Source of the DNA: Paracrocinitomix sp039939375 | GTDB taxonomy: Bacteria; Bacteroidota; Bacteroidia; Flavobacteriales_D; Crocinitomicaceae | Direction: 5' to 3' | Assembly: GCA_039939375.1 (NCBI GenBank) | Contig: JBDVJO010000011.1 | Span: forward strand, 310,001 to 374,000 | DNA: 64,000 nt | Shown: positions 41,801 to 50,589 of the stretch, one piece after another | Layout of the letters: each line of letters begins with the position of its first letter | How positions within the stretch are numbered: position 1 is the stretch's first letter | The notes under the pieces: generated by a model | Told to the model about the DNA's origin: nothing | The model's database searches: none | What the model saw: the letters and a program-made list of their open reading frames with translations, nothing else | Program-made: the position numbers and the translations under genes

Positions 41801-41861
41801 ATTTTATTATGTCATAGAATCTTCTGAAAACTCAGTAGGGTGGGTGCAAGTTGTTAAATAG
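38841..41861 (+). CDS. Giant T9SS type B adhesin-like protein with ten Cys repeats
   Basis: The 1006-residue protein has a signal peptide (QLLAIFLFFMSHLAFS) and an N-terminal right-handed beta-helix (about 20-345), opening VVTSAADAGPGTLREAISN, of the CSLREA type. Then ten tandem ~50-residue units follow (about 350-860), each of the form CxSYxxPSGxxYxxSGxYxDTIxNxxGCDSIITIDLTI. The Cys near the unit start and in GCDS probably pair in disulphides. A small linker leads to the C-terminal gliding-motility-type (type B) sorting domain, FSPNGDGVNDFL to GWVQVVK. The architecture fits a surface adhesin or exopolysaccharide-binding protein. Confidence 0.85.
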   Translation: MKQLLAIFLFFMSHLAFSQVVTSAADAGPGTLREAISNATGGEVITFAPALDGSLIVLNSTLTPLVNMTIDGAGVKIAISGNDNVRIFHLNGAMNVTISNLVLRDGAASIGGAVYAQSGASLTMNNVICRDNHANNDGGALRLFGGSHFLNNVAFIGNSGNAWGGAVYTIFATTVFENCLFAGNQCASGGAAYFKGTTNLSNCTFASNNANSLGGAMYINNGQTITIDNCIFWNNQSTFGIGNSQAFFQIEGGSTAVINIFNSDIEGSGGSGSWNVQYGSDGGGNIDADPNFANQVSPSLTPDVTGNYRPQPTSPVFDAGSNAGNTSVNDLDQHPRIHNGTIDMGCYEFCSTYSSQAITVCDQLISPSGKYTYTFTALYLDTLSNTFGCDSVISIDLTVNNTFSTLNFVACDSFVSVSGLYTYYSSGTYMDTIGNSKGCDSIITQQVVINSSQSSILTESACYSYLSPGGNVYTSSGTYNDTIAANNGCDSVITINLSINTTYNTITETACDSYSAPSGASYSASGSYNDTIPNTAGCDSVITINLTILNGTSSTISPTACDFYVSPSGANTWTSSGSYFDVIPNTAGCDSVITVLLTIDNKTFNSFSEIACESYTTPSGLYTHTVSGIYQDTITNVAGCDSILTIDVTISSTTFSSITEEHCYSYSAPSGTIYNASGTYNDTIANVAGCDSVITIDLTINNETFSSINEVQCESYTAPSGLYTYTTSGIYGDTITNSNGCDSIITIDLTILDKTFSNLNVDECHEFTSPSGNNTWNVSGTYSDTITNSSGCDSIITIELNILENGAILDTSACDTYTSPSGNYVWDTSGDYTDTLTNMNGCDSIITINLNINSVESEILVNATSLSSLFVGDNYEWINCDDSSVVSTASDEFIPTETGDYQLVIYSFGCSDTSSCVYFKAAVEVTSAFSPNGDGVNDFLFLEIEDPINKVFIYNRWGDKVAEFENYDNESVYWDGRNLLGNVSEGTFYYVIESSENSVGWVQVVK

Positions 41862-41917
41862 CTGTTATTTATCTTTTTCATACAATTCTTCAGAATATTT
41901 TTGGACAAAATTTATTC

Positions 41918-42997
41918 ATGATTCGATCTTTGCTCTTTTGTATTTCTCTTTTATTACTAAACTTTGGATATTCAAAAACAAATTTACACCCTGATGAAGG
42001 GGAGTTACTTTGCTTTGAATTCACAACTGTTGATTGTGGTAAAATGTATTCTTATGATGATACCATTGTAGCTTTTCCTTTCAAGAATTGCTCTGGGCAC
42101 GATTTGTCATACAAGCAAATTACCTGCAATAATGCGTATCAAGAGCAAGTTTTTTCGCCTTATTTCTTCCAAAGAGATTCGATTATTTTGGATGGAGAAA
42201 TGGATACGCTCTTTTTTAAGAAAAAGAAATTTTACCGAACTAGAGCCGATTTACTTGACGTTTCATTTACTGTTTCATTTCATGAATTTCCTATCCGTCA
42301 ACATCTGAATATATTCGTTGATTTCGTTGCGAATTATGGAAACCTTGAAGTGTCTGAAGTGAAATTGCCAACCGTTGAAAGAGGAGATACGGTGAAATTC
42401 AAAGCCATGGTGGTTAATAAAGGAGAATCACCAGTTACCCTTAAAGCTACTGATACTTGGGCAAGACATTATGAAAAGCAGATCATTGTTTTGTCAAAAA
42501 ATCCGATTGTAATTCCTGCTAATGGGTCAAAAGAAATAGAATTTATGCTGTTTACTGATCGTTTGTTGGTAGAATATTCAGACCGATACTGGTTTGAATC
42601 TAATGAAGATAACAGAGATTATCAGAGAGTGTTGATACCCTATGCAGGTAAATTAATTTCACATGGTTTTCCGAGTATAAAGTTTGATACCTTGGTTCAA
42701 ACCAAACACATTACCCAAAGAGAAGCCTGTAATTTTGAGTTCTGGTTTGAGAATAATGGGGATGAACCGCTCATTATATCACAATGTAAAACTAGTTGTG
42801 GTTGTCTTGTAGCATCTTGGCCTCACGAACCTATTTTGCCAGGTGAAAGAAATGTGATTAAAGTCAAATACGATTCAAACCGAATCGGACCAATCAATAA
42901 ATCTTGCACGGTTCAAACAAATGCATCTGAAAAGCCAATTGTGTTAAGAGTAAAAGGAAACGTCAAACCATTAAATCCAACTCCTATTTCTCGGTAA
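41918..42997 (+). CDS. DUF1573 domain secreted protein
   Basis: The 359-residue protein has a signal peptide (IRSLLFCISLLLLNFGYS). The C-terminal ~95 residues match DUF1573, an immunoglobulin-like domain of the ASPM-SPD-2-Hydin type: CNFEFWFENNGDEPLIISQC, KTSCGCL and YDSNRIGPINKSC. The N-terminal half contains a related fold (FEFTTVDCGKMYSYDDTIVA). DUF1573 is often found on Bacteroidota cell-surface proteins; its function is not established. The 3' end overlaps the convergent gene at 42984-42997 by 14 bases. Confidence 0.8.
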   Translation: MIRSLLFCISLLLLNFGYSKTNLHPDEGELLCFEFTTVDCGKMYSYDDTIVAFPFKNCSGHDLSYKQITCNNAYQEQVFSPYFFQRDSIILDGEMDTLFFKKKKFYRTRADLLDVSFTVSFHEFPIRQHLNIFVDFVANYGNLEVSEVKLPTVERGDTVKFKAMVVNKGESPVTLKATDTWARHYEKQIIVLSKNPIVIPANGSKEIEFMLFTDRLLVEYSDRYWFESNEDNRDYQRVLIPYAGKLISHGFPSIKFDTLVQTKHITQREACNFEFWFENNGDEPLIISQCKTSCGCLVASWPHEPILPGERNVIKVKYDSNRIGPINKSCTVQTNASEKPIVLRVKGNVKPLNPTPISR

Positions 42998-43625
42998 GGG
43001 TGCAGTGCGCCACTCCTTCGTAAGGTTGTAAGTTGTTCATTGGTCCTTTCAGTAAGATGATGGCAACAGAATTGCCTCCTTCTATTAGCAAAGGGAAGCC
43101 AATAGAATGTTCTGGATGCAAACTACTGTATAATTGCGGACCGTATTTTTTAGCGGCAATATCTGTTAGCTGCTCTCCATTAATAGATTTTATGAAGATG
43201 TGAATTTCTTCTGCTACTGTATTTCCTAAAGAATCGGTAGATACTCCCGCTGAGTAATCACAGATAATTTGATTTATAGTAAGTGTTTTACCGGCTTCGG
43301 CTTTGATTATAGCGCGCTTATTACTCAAAGTCATGAGTTTGGCTTGACCAACTTGTGTTTGTTTTAATAAACGTGCATTTTCTTTTGCCACTGCATTGTA
43401 TTCTCGTCTCGCATCATCTCTTTCACCCTTCATTTCTTCACGGTGCTCTTTAGCAAGCCTTACTGATCGATCTCTGTTTTCAATTATGTTTTCTTGGTTC
43501 GCAATTACTTTTTGCAAACTATCAATTGCGCGAGCTTGTTGGTCTACTTTGTCTTGTAATTCTTTTTTCGTTTGCGAAAACGCCGGAGCACTAATCACAA
43601 CTAATAATAGGAGTAATATTCGCAT
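42984..43625 (-). CDS. Secreted coiled-coil protein, paralogue of the upstream gene
   Basis: The 213-residue protein has a signal peptide (RILLLLLVVISAPAFS), a coiled coil at about 20-100 (KKELQDKVDQQARAIDSLQK and on) and a C-terminal domain about 110-213. That domain aligns with the neighbouring 147-residue protein: IHIFIKSINGEQLTDI, KYGPQLYSSL and VAIILLKG here versus VRIFIKTLNGDIKTDW, RFGPQVFQSN and FSLVIVEG there. The shared module is therefore duplicated and the coiled coil added in this copy. Function unknown; three bases separate the two genes. Confidence 0.7.
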   Translation of the reverse strand: MRILLLLLVVISAPAFSQTKKELQDKVDQQARAIDSLQKVIANQENIIENRDRSVRLAKEHREEMKGERDDARREYNAVAKENARLLKQTQVGQAKLMTLSNKRAIIKAEAGKTLTINQIICDYSAGVSTDSLGNTVAEEIHIFIKSINGEQLTDIAAKKYGPQLYSSLHPEHSIGFPLLIEGGNSVAIILLKGPMNNLQPYEGVAHCTLTEK

Positions 43626-43628
43626 AAT

Positions 43629-44072
43629 TTATTTGTTTGAAATTTCTGTATAAGAGATATATCCTGAACCGCTAAAGGCTTTACAAGCTCCAGGGTCGCC
43701 TTCAACAATAACTAGGCTAAATTTCGTTAGCGCAGGTAATGTAATAGGGAAAGATATAGTTGCTGAGGTATTATTTGATTGGAATACCTGAGGACCAAAA
43801 CGGTTACCTTGCCAGTCAGTTTTGATATCTCCGTTTAATGTTTTAATAAAAATTCTCACCGCTGGTGTTGAGATACTGCCATCAGGGTTTACCTTAACTT
43901 CAGAAGTAAAGTTTGAGAATATTTTTTCAATCACCCAAGTCTTGCCTGCGGGCACTTCAAATTGAGCAGTGAAATTGTTGAATTGTTGCAATTTAACTTG
44001 TTTGCTTTGTGCTATTGCTGTAGATATTGATATCAGGGCTAGCAATAATAATACGGGCTTGAAAATTTTCAT
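43629..44072 (-). CDS. Small secreted protein, paralogue of the downstream gene
   Basis: The 147-residue protein has a signal peptide (KIFKPVLLLLALISISTAIA) and then a single domain shared with the 213-residue neighbour. The conserved core is VRIFIKTLNGDIKTDW and FGPQVF. It contains no catalytic motif that I can see. The two genes form an operon with three bases between. Confidence 0.65.
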   Translation of the reverse strand: MKIFKPVLLLLALISISTAIAQSKQVKLQQFNNFTAQFEVPAGKTWVIEKIFSNFTSEVKVNPDGSISTPAVRIFIKTLNGDIKTDWQGNRFGPQVFQSNNTSATISFPITLPALTKFSLVIVEGDPGACKAFSGSGYISYTEISNK

Positions 44073-44419
44073 AGGTCTTTTTTTTAAAGTTATATGAAAA
44101 CATCATGCCGCACTTTTCCTAATTGATTAGTTATCCTTGAATTGTTGTTCATTACCCAAAAAATTAAAAGGGTTACCTATTTAATATTGGAACATAAAGA
44201 AATAGAATAGGCAGATAAGTTGGGTTATTTATTAAACTACCCTTTATCGTTAGTTCAATGATTCTGCTTAAAGTGTCCTGAAAAAGTTTAGTAAGGTAAG
44301 TTTGTTATTGGATGGACATTTCTAAAAAATCCCTGTCTCGGTGAACGAAGGCAGGGATTTTTTCATAAAAAAAACCACCTCCCAAAAGGAAGGTGGTTCT
44401 TATTTTAAGCTGTTAAGCC
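44073..44419. other. Intergenic stretch with two hairpins, no gene
   Basis: The first 200 bases hold the promoter region of the two minus-strand genes (not resolvable). Hairpin 1, AAAAATCCCTG / CAGGGATTTTT (44325-44362), has T-runs on both sides, so it could stop transcription in either direction. Hairpin 2 (44366-44400) is the terminator of the subtilase gene. Confidence 0.5.
44366..44400 (-). terminator. Terminator behind the subtilase gene
   Basis: On the minus strand AACCACCT pairs with AGGTGGTT and is followed by a run of eight T. It lies just after the stop of the gene at 44420. Confidence 0.75.
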
Positions 44420-47400
44420 CTATTTTTTAATCGTTACTCTTTCAATTCTTTGGGCACCGTCTACCGTGTTAATTTGAATTACATAAACACCTGTTGCAAA
44501 ATCATTCAAGTCTAATGTTAGAATGTTTTCTCCAAGGTTATTGGTAGTCATTAATTTTTGACCAACAGTGTTGTAAATTGTAATTGTAGCTTCAAGGTCA
44601 GCTTTGAAAGCAATATTTACCATTCCGTGAGACGGGTTAGGATAAATAATTAAGTTAGATAATTGACCTTCATCAATTCCAACCTGCGAATCAATTGTTC
44701 CTGAAACTGTTGTTGTACAACCATTAGCATCTGTAATTACACATATGTACGTTCCTGCCACTGATAAATCGCTTAAATCTTGAGTAGTAGCAAAACCACT
44801 ATCCCAGTCATAAGAGTAAGGAGGTGTTCCACCTGAAACTGATAGGTCAATAGCACCGTCATTTCCAGTCATGATATCAGTAGTAGTAGTTGATCCAGTT
44901 AATACGGCTGGTTCATTTACGGTTGCATTGAAGTTTTCTGCACATCCGTTAGCATCTGTAACAACTACGGTGTAGTTACCTGGCGCTAATCCTGTGATAT
45001 CTTCTGTAGTTTCAGCATTTGACCAGCTGTAAGTATATGTTGGTGTTCCACCTGTAACGGTCATGTCAATTGCACCATCAGTATCACCATTACAGCTAAC
45101 TGAAGTTGTATTGAATGTTGCAGCCACTGCAGTTGGTTCTCCGATTGTATAAGAGAATGTAGAAGTACAAGCAGCAGCATCAGTAATTTGAACTGAGTAG
45201 TTACCTGCTCCACCAGTAATCATGGTGGTTGTCTCACCTCCAGGTGTCCAAGCGTAAGTGTAAGGAGCGGTTCCTCCTGTTACTGAAGTCAAATCAACAG
45301 AACCATCTGTTCCACCATTACATGTCGCATCAACAATTACGTCAGTTACTGTTAAGTTACATGGGTTTGCTGGTTGGATATCAACACAGTAATCTTCAAC
45401 TTCACCCCATTGGAAAGTTCCACAAACGTCAGGTAATGTTGCTTGTCCACCACCTTGGTAAGCCATTTGAACTCTCATTCTAGTAACTCCGTCCACAGCA
45501 GTTAAAGGAATAGTAATTGATCCGTTAACCACGTTTTGATCGGCAGCACCTTGATCAAATAATAAATCAGCTGCATCAAATGTTCCGTTTTGATCTAAAT
45601 CAACCCAAATTCTAGTGTATTCGTCATAAGTTGTGCCACCCCATTGAGGAGTAACTTGAATAGTATAAGGAACGTCTTTGTTGAGCACGATAGAAGATGT
45701 CGTTGTGAAATCACCATATCCATTATCATTTCCAGATGTATTGGTATACGTATCAATAGTGAAATCTTCAATCCATTCATCTACTGCATCAGTTGCTGAT
45801 GCATCACAATATCCACCTTCTATACATTGTCCGCATCCAGTAGTTGTGAACGTTTGAGTTGAAGAGTTTCCACTTGTTTCAGCTCCACATTCAGAGGTGA
45901 AATAATATTCATATTCAGTACAAGACGTTAATCCTGTTAAGTTAATTGGTGAACTTGCTGGATTAACTACCGTCCAAGTTGGTGCACCAACTTCTCTCCA
46001 ATAGAAAACAGTAGCTGTAGCAGAACCATAAGCAGTGAATGTAATATCTGCTGAGTTGTCTGTAATGTTAGCAGTATTAATAGCACTAGGCGTTAAACAT
46101 AAGGATCCTGAACATGCAACCGTCATTAATTCATTGATCGTATTGAATGAATTCAGTCGTCCACTTGTATTAAACTTGGTGGAAAAGGCCGGAATAACGT
46201 CAACACCATCTAATAGTGCCTGTAAAACAAGATCTGCTCCTTGTTTAGGGTCGGCGGTTACTATAGACATGAAGTCTGTACAAGGTATAGAATAAGCTAA
46301 TCCAATTACTCCTGCAGTTAATGGGCAAGAAAATGATGTTCCTGTTGTACTTGTAGTTGTATTCGTATTTGCAGTTGTTACTACGTTGATTCCAGGTGCA
46401 CCTAGTTCAATTGTGTTTTGACCATATCCTCCTGCAGTTGCGTCATTGTGGTCAGTTCTACCAACACCAATCATGTAATCAGAAGCACAAGCAGTTGGCA
46501 TATCTCCACCGGCATCAACATCAAAATTACTGTTCGTTGTTGCACCAACATTCAAGATTCCGTGATATCCTAAAGTATCATAAAATTGACACCATAAAGG
46601 GTAAGAATTAGGATTTGCTCCGTCAATTCCCCATGAAGATGAAGTTGCTACTACAAATGCACCTTGTGTTCCTCCTGAAGAGTTCCACAATTTACGCATG
46701 TCTAAAGGGTAAGTATAAGCTGCAATAGCATTTGCTTGTGTTGAGATTGAGTAACCACCAATTACCATTAATTTAACGTCCCAGTTGGCTCCAGTTACTA
46801 AGGTTCCGTTGTCGCCTTTTGCTCCAATCATTCCTAAACAGTTCGTTCCGTGACCACCTGTTCCGTAGTTATCATTTCCTGCTACTGGATTCCATCCATC
46901 ATAGTCATCAGTATATCCATTTCCGTCATCATCAATTCCGTTATTTGGAATTTCATTAGCATTGAACCATCTGTTTCCAGTAAGGTCAACATGATCAAGG
47001 TTCCCAGATTCGATCATACATACAACAATATCATCATTGGTAGCGGTTAGTCCACCTGTTGTGATATCCCAAGCTAAATCAGAATCAATATCAGCATCAG
47101 TCGTTCCACCAGTTTGACCAGTGTTATTGTGGTGCCATTGTTGCGTGAAGTTTGCATCATTCGGAATAGTTGAACGCATTTCAATTTTGTAGTTATAATC
47201 TGCAACAGAAACAATGTTCTCTTGTTCGTATAACCAATTTTGCATTTGCCAATGTTCAACGTTGTTATGGTTGAAGGTAATCATGTAGACTCTCATTGGC
47301 GGAGAAATGAATTCTCCAATTTTAAATTCGTAATTAGCCGGAGCTAATTTTTCGAGTTCACGAATGTTCGCGTTCTCTTTTACTTGCACTAAGAACTCGC

Positions 47401-47500
47401 CTGGTACATAAGGCTTGTTATCAAAGTGCGTCCTTTGGCTGATAGCTGCTGTTGAGAGCAGAAGCATCATGCTAAATAAGGCGTAGCTGATTAATTTCAT
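44420..47500 (-). CDS. Secreted S8 subtilase-like protein with GEVED, SprB repeats and T9SS domain
   Basis: The 1026-residue protein has a signal peptide and a subtilisin-like domain (about 150-450). HGTN (His217) and GTSFSCP (Ser389) are conserved, but the Asp motif reads CMIESGNLDHVDL, with Glu164 where Asp is normal. A Fn3-like domain, a GEVED-type domain with a TYDEYTRIWVDLDQNGTFD region, and three SprB-type repeats (CNGGTDGSVDL, CNGDTDGAIDM, TGNDGAIDLSVSGG) follow. The C-terminus (IYPNPSHGMVNIAF to RIERVTIKK) is a T9SS type A sorting domain. It would be exported to the surface; peptidase activity may be altered or lost. Confidence 0.85.
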   Translation of the reverse strand: MKLISYALFSMMLLLSTAAISQRTHFDNKPYVPGEFLVQVKENANIRELEKLAPANYEFKIGEFISPPMRVYMITFNHNNVEHWQMQNWLYEQENIVSVADYNYKIEMRSTIPNDANFTQQWHHNNTGQTGGTTDADIDSDLAWDITTGGLTATNDDIVVCMIESGNLDHVDLTGNRWFNANEIPNNGIDDDGNGYTDDYDGWNPVAGNDNYGTGGHGTNCLGMIGAKGDNGTLVTGANWDVKLMVIGGYSISTQANAIAAYTYPLDMRKLWNSSGGTQGAFVVATSSSWGIDGANPNSYPLWCQFYDTLGYHGILNVGATTNSNFDVDAGGDMPTACASDYMIGVGRTDHNDATAGGYGQNTIELGAPGINVVTTANTNTTTSTTGTSFSCPLTAGVIGLAYSIPCTDFMSIVTADPKQGADLVLQALLDGVDVIPAFSTKFNTSGRLNSFNTINELMTVACSGSLCLTPSAINTANITDNSADITFTAYGSATATVFYWREVGAPTWTVVNPASSPINLTGLTSCTEYEYYFTSECGAETSGNSSTQTFTTTGCGQCIEGGYCDASATDAVDEWIEDFTIDTYTNTSGNDNGYGDFTTTSSIVLNKDVPYTIQVTPQWGGTTYDEYTRIWVDLDQNGTFDAADLLFDQGAADQNVVNGSITIPLTAVDGVTRMRVQMAYQGGGQATLPDVCGTFQWGEVEDYCVDIQPANPCNLTVTDVIVDATCNGGTDGSVDLTSVTGGTAPYTYAWTPGGETTTMITGGAGNYSVQITDAAACTSTFSYTIGEPTAVAATFNTTSVSCNGDTDGAIDMTVTGGTPTYTYSWSNAETTEDITGLAPGNYTVVVTDANGCAENFNATVNEPAVLTGSTTTTDIMTGNDGAIDLSVSGGTPPYSYDWDSGFATTQDLSDLSVAGTYICVITDANGCTTTVSGTIDSQVGIDEGQLSNLIIYPNPSHGMVNIAFKADLEATITIYNTVGQKLMTTNNLGENILTLDLNDFATGVYVIQINTVDGAQRIERVTIKK

Positions 47501-47617
47501 GGTTTAATAATTTTGAGGATTATGTTAATCGTCTAATATAACCAATAACTGAAAGGTAATCAGGACAAAAATTGATGGACGGTTGTATTCTTAACTGAGC
47601 GTTTTCTAGAATAAGTG

Positions 47618-47650
47618 CAAAAAAAAGCGCTTAGAAAAATCTAAACGCTT
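47618..47650 (-). terminator. Terminator behind the gene at 47675
   Basis: On the minus strand AAGCGTTTAGA pairs with TCTAAGCGCTT and is followed by a T-run. Confidence 0.7.
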
Positions 47651-47674
47651 TTAACTATTTTTTATGAAGTTATA

Positions 47675-48490
47675 CTACTTCTTAATAAACTTGTCATGCT
47701 TATTGTCGTAATTCACATGGTATAAACCTTTTTTAAGGTTAGAACAATTCACAGAAGAATTCATTCCTTTTTTCACAATGTTTCCGTAAGCATCAAATAC
47801 TTCATATTTGGTGGTCACGCCTTTGCCATCAGCAACAAACTCAATGGTTTCACCATCTTTATCTTTCATTTCAGGCTCAGGAACACTATTGCAGTCAAAT
47901 ACTACTTCTTTAGAAACTCTTTTGTTTCCAGTATTATCAGTTTGTGTAACTCTGACCTTGTTTTCTCCAGAATGTGGTGAAAGATTAAATAGGTACTCGT
48001 TCGGGTTTTCATTTCCGATTCCGTTGGTTTCGCCAACAACTACCCACTTGTTCCATTTGTACTGTTCAATCTGATAAGTCAACGCACCAGATTCTCCAGT
48101 AGTAATCCAGCTTAAAGTTCCATCAGACGTACATGATATTTCATCAAGTACGAAGGTACTTTTTGGAAGCAATACTTCTGGGTTTAATAATTTGGGTTTG
48201 CACCCCTCTTCGTGTTCAAACACGACTAAGACCTTGTCGCCTATTTTAATGTCAAATTCGCTCATGTCCACTTGAAAAGCAGAAGCTTGCACAGTGTGTG
48301 AAGATGGTGTTCCATTAACGGTAACACGGTTCACACAGTATCCAAACCCATCTTCGCTTTCAGGACTTTGAACATATAAGTTTTTTCCTTGGTAGTGCCC
48401 TTCTATTGATAAATTAGAAAGTGCAGTTGAAGAAAAACCTAACATCAACATTAAGCTAGCGGTAGTGGTCGTCCAGTTAATAAGTTTCAT
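47675..48490 (-). CDS. Secreted protein with Fn3-like and C-terminal beta domain
   Basis: The 271-residue protein has a signal peptide (KLINWTTTTASLMLMLGFSS) and a mostly beta-strand mature part. The middle contains an Fn3-like sandwich (LTYQIEQYKWNKWVVVGE). The C-terminal ~70 residues (VFDAYGNIVKKGMNSSVNCS, LKKGLYHVNYDNKHDKFIKK) resemble a T9SS-type A sorting domain, though the canonical YPNP motif is not seen. Possibly surface-exposed. Function unknown. Confidence 0.65.
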   Translation of the reverse strand: MKLINWTTTTASLMLMLGFSSTALSNLSIEGHYQGKNLYVQSPESEDGFGYCVNRVTVNGTPSSHTVQASAFQVDMSEFDIKIGDKVLVVFEHEEGCKPKLLNPEVLLPKSTFVLDEISCTSDGTLSWITTGESGALTYQIEQYKWNKWVVVGETNGIGNENPNEYLFNLSPHSGENKVRVTQTDNTGNKRVSKEVVFDCNSVPEPEMKDKDGETIEFVADGKGVTTKYEVFDAYGNIVKKGMNSSVNCSNLKKGLYHVNYDNKHDKFIKK

Positions 48491-48702
48491 ATTTTGTTAA
48501 TTTCTACTTCTAGCCGCCAAAAATAAGTTAAAATATCACGTGGGTCAAGTAAATAATTACGAATGGTAGATAAAAGTGGATTTTAGCCCGTTTTAACTGA
48601 ATATCAACAATAAAAACAGTTAAAGTGAAAAAATAAACAGCGATAATTTGCTTAGGCTCAGATTTGGCAAGAAAAAAATGCTAATTTTAACTCACACCCA
48701 AG

Positions 48703-50589
48703 ATGAAAGAAACCACCTTCATAAAGCAGAACAAGAAAAAATGGGCGCGTTTTGAGAAATTATCAGGCGGCAAACAAAGCGACCCAGATGAGGTGGCGCG
48801 CTTGTTCACAGAGATTACAGAAGATCTTTCATATGCTCGAACCTTTTATCCTAGGCGTTCTGTCAGGGTTTATTTGAATCAATTAGCTCAGGGTGTTTTT
48901 ACAAGTTTATATAAGCATGAAAAGAAACCTTTAGGAAGTTTTTCAAAATTTTGGAAACAAACCTTGCCATTAGAATTATACAGAGCGCGAGTTAATTTGC
49001 TAGTTGCTTTTTTGTTTTTCGGTTTGGCGGTTGTGATTGGAGCGGTTTCGCAGCACTATGATCCTGATTTTGTTAGAACTATTTTGGGTGATTATTACGT
49101 TGAGTCAACTGAAAGGAGAATTGCAGAGGGTAATCCAATGGGCGTTTATGGTGAGTCGTCCCAAACTTCCATGTTTCTCTATATCACACTGAATAATATT
49201 ATGGTGGCCTTTTTGGCCTTTATATCTGGAATGTTTTTGTCTTTAGGAACCTTTGTTCTCTTGTTGTCAAACGGAATCATGCTGGGTTCTTTTCAATGGT
49301 GGTTCAAGGCAAAAGGGTTGTTATTGACTTCTTTTTTGGCGGTGTGGATTCATGGCGCATTTGAAATATCTGCCATTGTCATTGCGGGTGGCGCAGGAAT
49401 TACTTTAGGTAACGGAATTTTATTTCCAGGTTCGTTTACGCGGATGCAGTCGTTAATTTTTGCAGCAAAGCGAGGCTTACTTATTATGATGAGTTTGATT
49501 CCTATTTTCATCATGGCGGGATTCTTAGAAAGTTTCGTGACAAGACATTATAGAGAAATGCCAGATATTGTGAAATGGTTAATCATCCTTGTTTCTTTTG
49601 GATTGATTATCCTTTATTACGTCATCTATCCTTTTATTGTAGCTAGAAAATATCCTGATAAAATAGAAGTAAAAGAAGTGCCTAGATATGTTCCGAATCG
49701 AAAAATCGTTTGGAATAAGATTCGAAAAGTAAGTGAGATTTTCACAGACACCTTCTATCTATTAATGAAGAAACTATCACCATTGAGTCAAATTTGCACG
49801 GCTGTTGTGTTGCCCATAACGCTGGGTTTATTGGCGTTAATCTTTTCACTTGAGTTTTATTCTTTTGCTTTCAGGTTAGACATGTTAGAAATGTGGGGAA
49901 GGGTGTTTGGAACAGGTAACTTTGCTGAATTCTATAAATTCTTTGGTTGGAGTTTAGTGTTTTCTTTGACGCTTAGCGCAGTTTATTATGTGCAGAATCT
50001 TGATGAAGATCCTGAAAATGTGCTAGGTGGATACTTTAAGTTCTTGCTAAAAAAGTTGGTTTGGATGTATTGCTTCGCAGCATTAATGTTTGGTATAGTT
50101 TTGTTTGCTCCAGGACCATTATTATTTGTGTTAATCTTCACAGTTCCATTCCTGATAATGATTCCTTCTTTAATCGTGCATGAGAATCAGAACTTTTTCA
50201 GTGCATTCGGGAAATCTTTTATGATTGGAAAAGGTGCCTATGGTGATGCCTTAGGATCGTTTTTCATCTTTATTTTGATCGCACTTATTTTCTTATGTGC
50301 CTTTAATAACCCGATAGGAGGGATGGGCTTCGATATTAATACATTAATTACGACTATCGTAGAATTCTTTACCACAACGGTGTTTGATAATTACGTTGTC
50401 ATTACCAATATAGCGGTGATGCTGAGTTATTTATTTTATCTCTTTTTCATGTTTGCTATTTATTCCATGTCTTTATCCTTCTCCTATTTTTCAAGTAACG
50501 AAGCAAAAACGGCTAAGGGATTATACGAGCGCTTAGAGAAGTTTGGAAAAAGAAATAAAACTTTTGAAACAGCTGAAGATTATGAATAA
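48703..50589 (+). CDS. SpoIIM-family membrane protein, first gene of a five-gene operon
   Basis: The 628-residue protein has a SpoIIM-like N-terminal domain with several transmembrane helices (LLVAFLFFGLAVVIGAVS, IMVAFLAFISGMFLSLGTF, LLTSFLAVWIHGAFEISAIV). A second membrane part with further hydrophobic segments follows. SpoIIM, the engulfment protein of Bacillus, lies in this family, but these Bacteroidota genomes do not sporulate, so the name refers only to homology. The family typically sits with a MoxR/DUF58/DUF4129 cluster. Its stop overlaps the start of the next gene by 8 bases (50582-50589). Confidence 0.85.
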   Translation: MKETTFIKQNKKKWARFEKLSGGKQSDPDEVARLFTEITEDLSYARTFYPRRSVRVYLNQLAQGVFTSLYKHEKKPLGSFSKFWKQTLPLELYRARVNLLVAFLFFGLAVVIGAVSQHYDPDFVRTILGDYYVESTERRIAEGNPMGVYGESSQTSMFLYITLNNIMVAFLAFISGMFLSLGTFVLLLSNGIMLGSFQWWFKAKGLLLTSFLAVWIHGAFEISAIVIAGGAGITLGNGILFPGSFTRMQSLIFAAKRGLLIMMSLIPIFIMAGFLESFVTRHYREMPDIVKWLIILVSFGLIILYYVIYPFIVARKYPDKIEVKEVPRYVPNRKIVWNKIRKVSEIFTDTFYLLMKKLSPLSQICTAVVLPITLGLLALIFSLEFYSFAFRLDMLEMWGRVFGTGNFAEFYKFFGWSLVFSLTLSAVYYVQNLDEDPENVLGGYFKFLLKKLVWMYCFAALMFGIVLFAPGPLLFVLIFTVPFLIMIPSLIVHENQNFFSAFGKSFMIGKGAYGDALGSFFIFILIALIFLCAFNNPIGGMGFDINTLITTIVEFFTTTVFDNYVVITNIAVMLSYLFYLFFMFAIYSMSLSFSYFSSNEAKTAKGLYERLEKFGKRNKTFETAEDYE

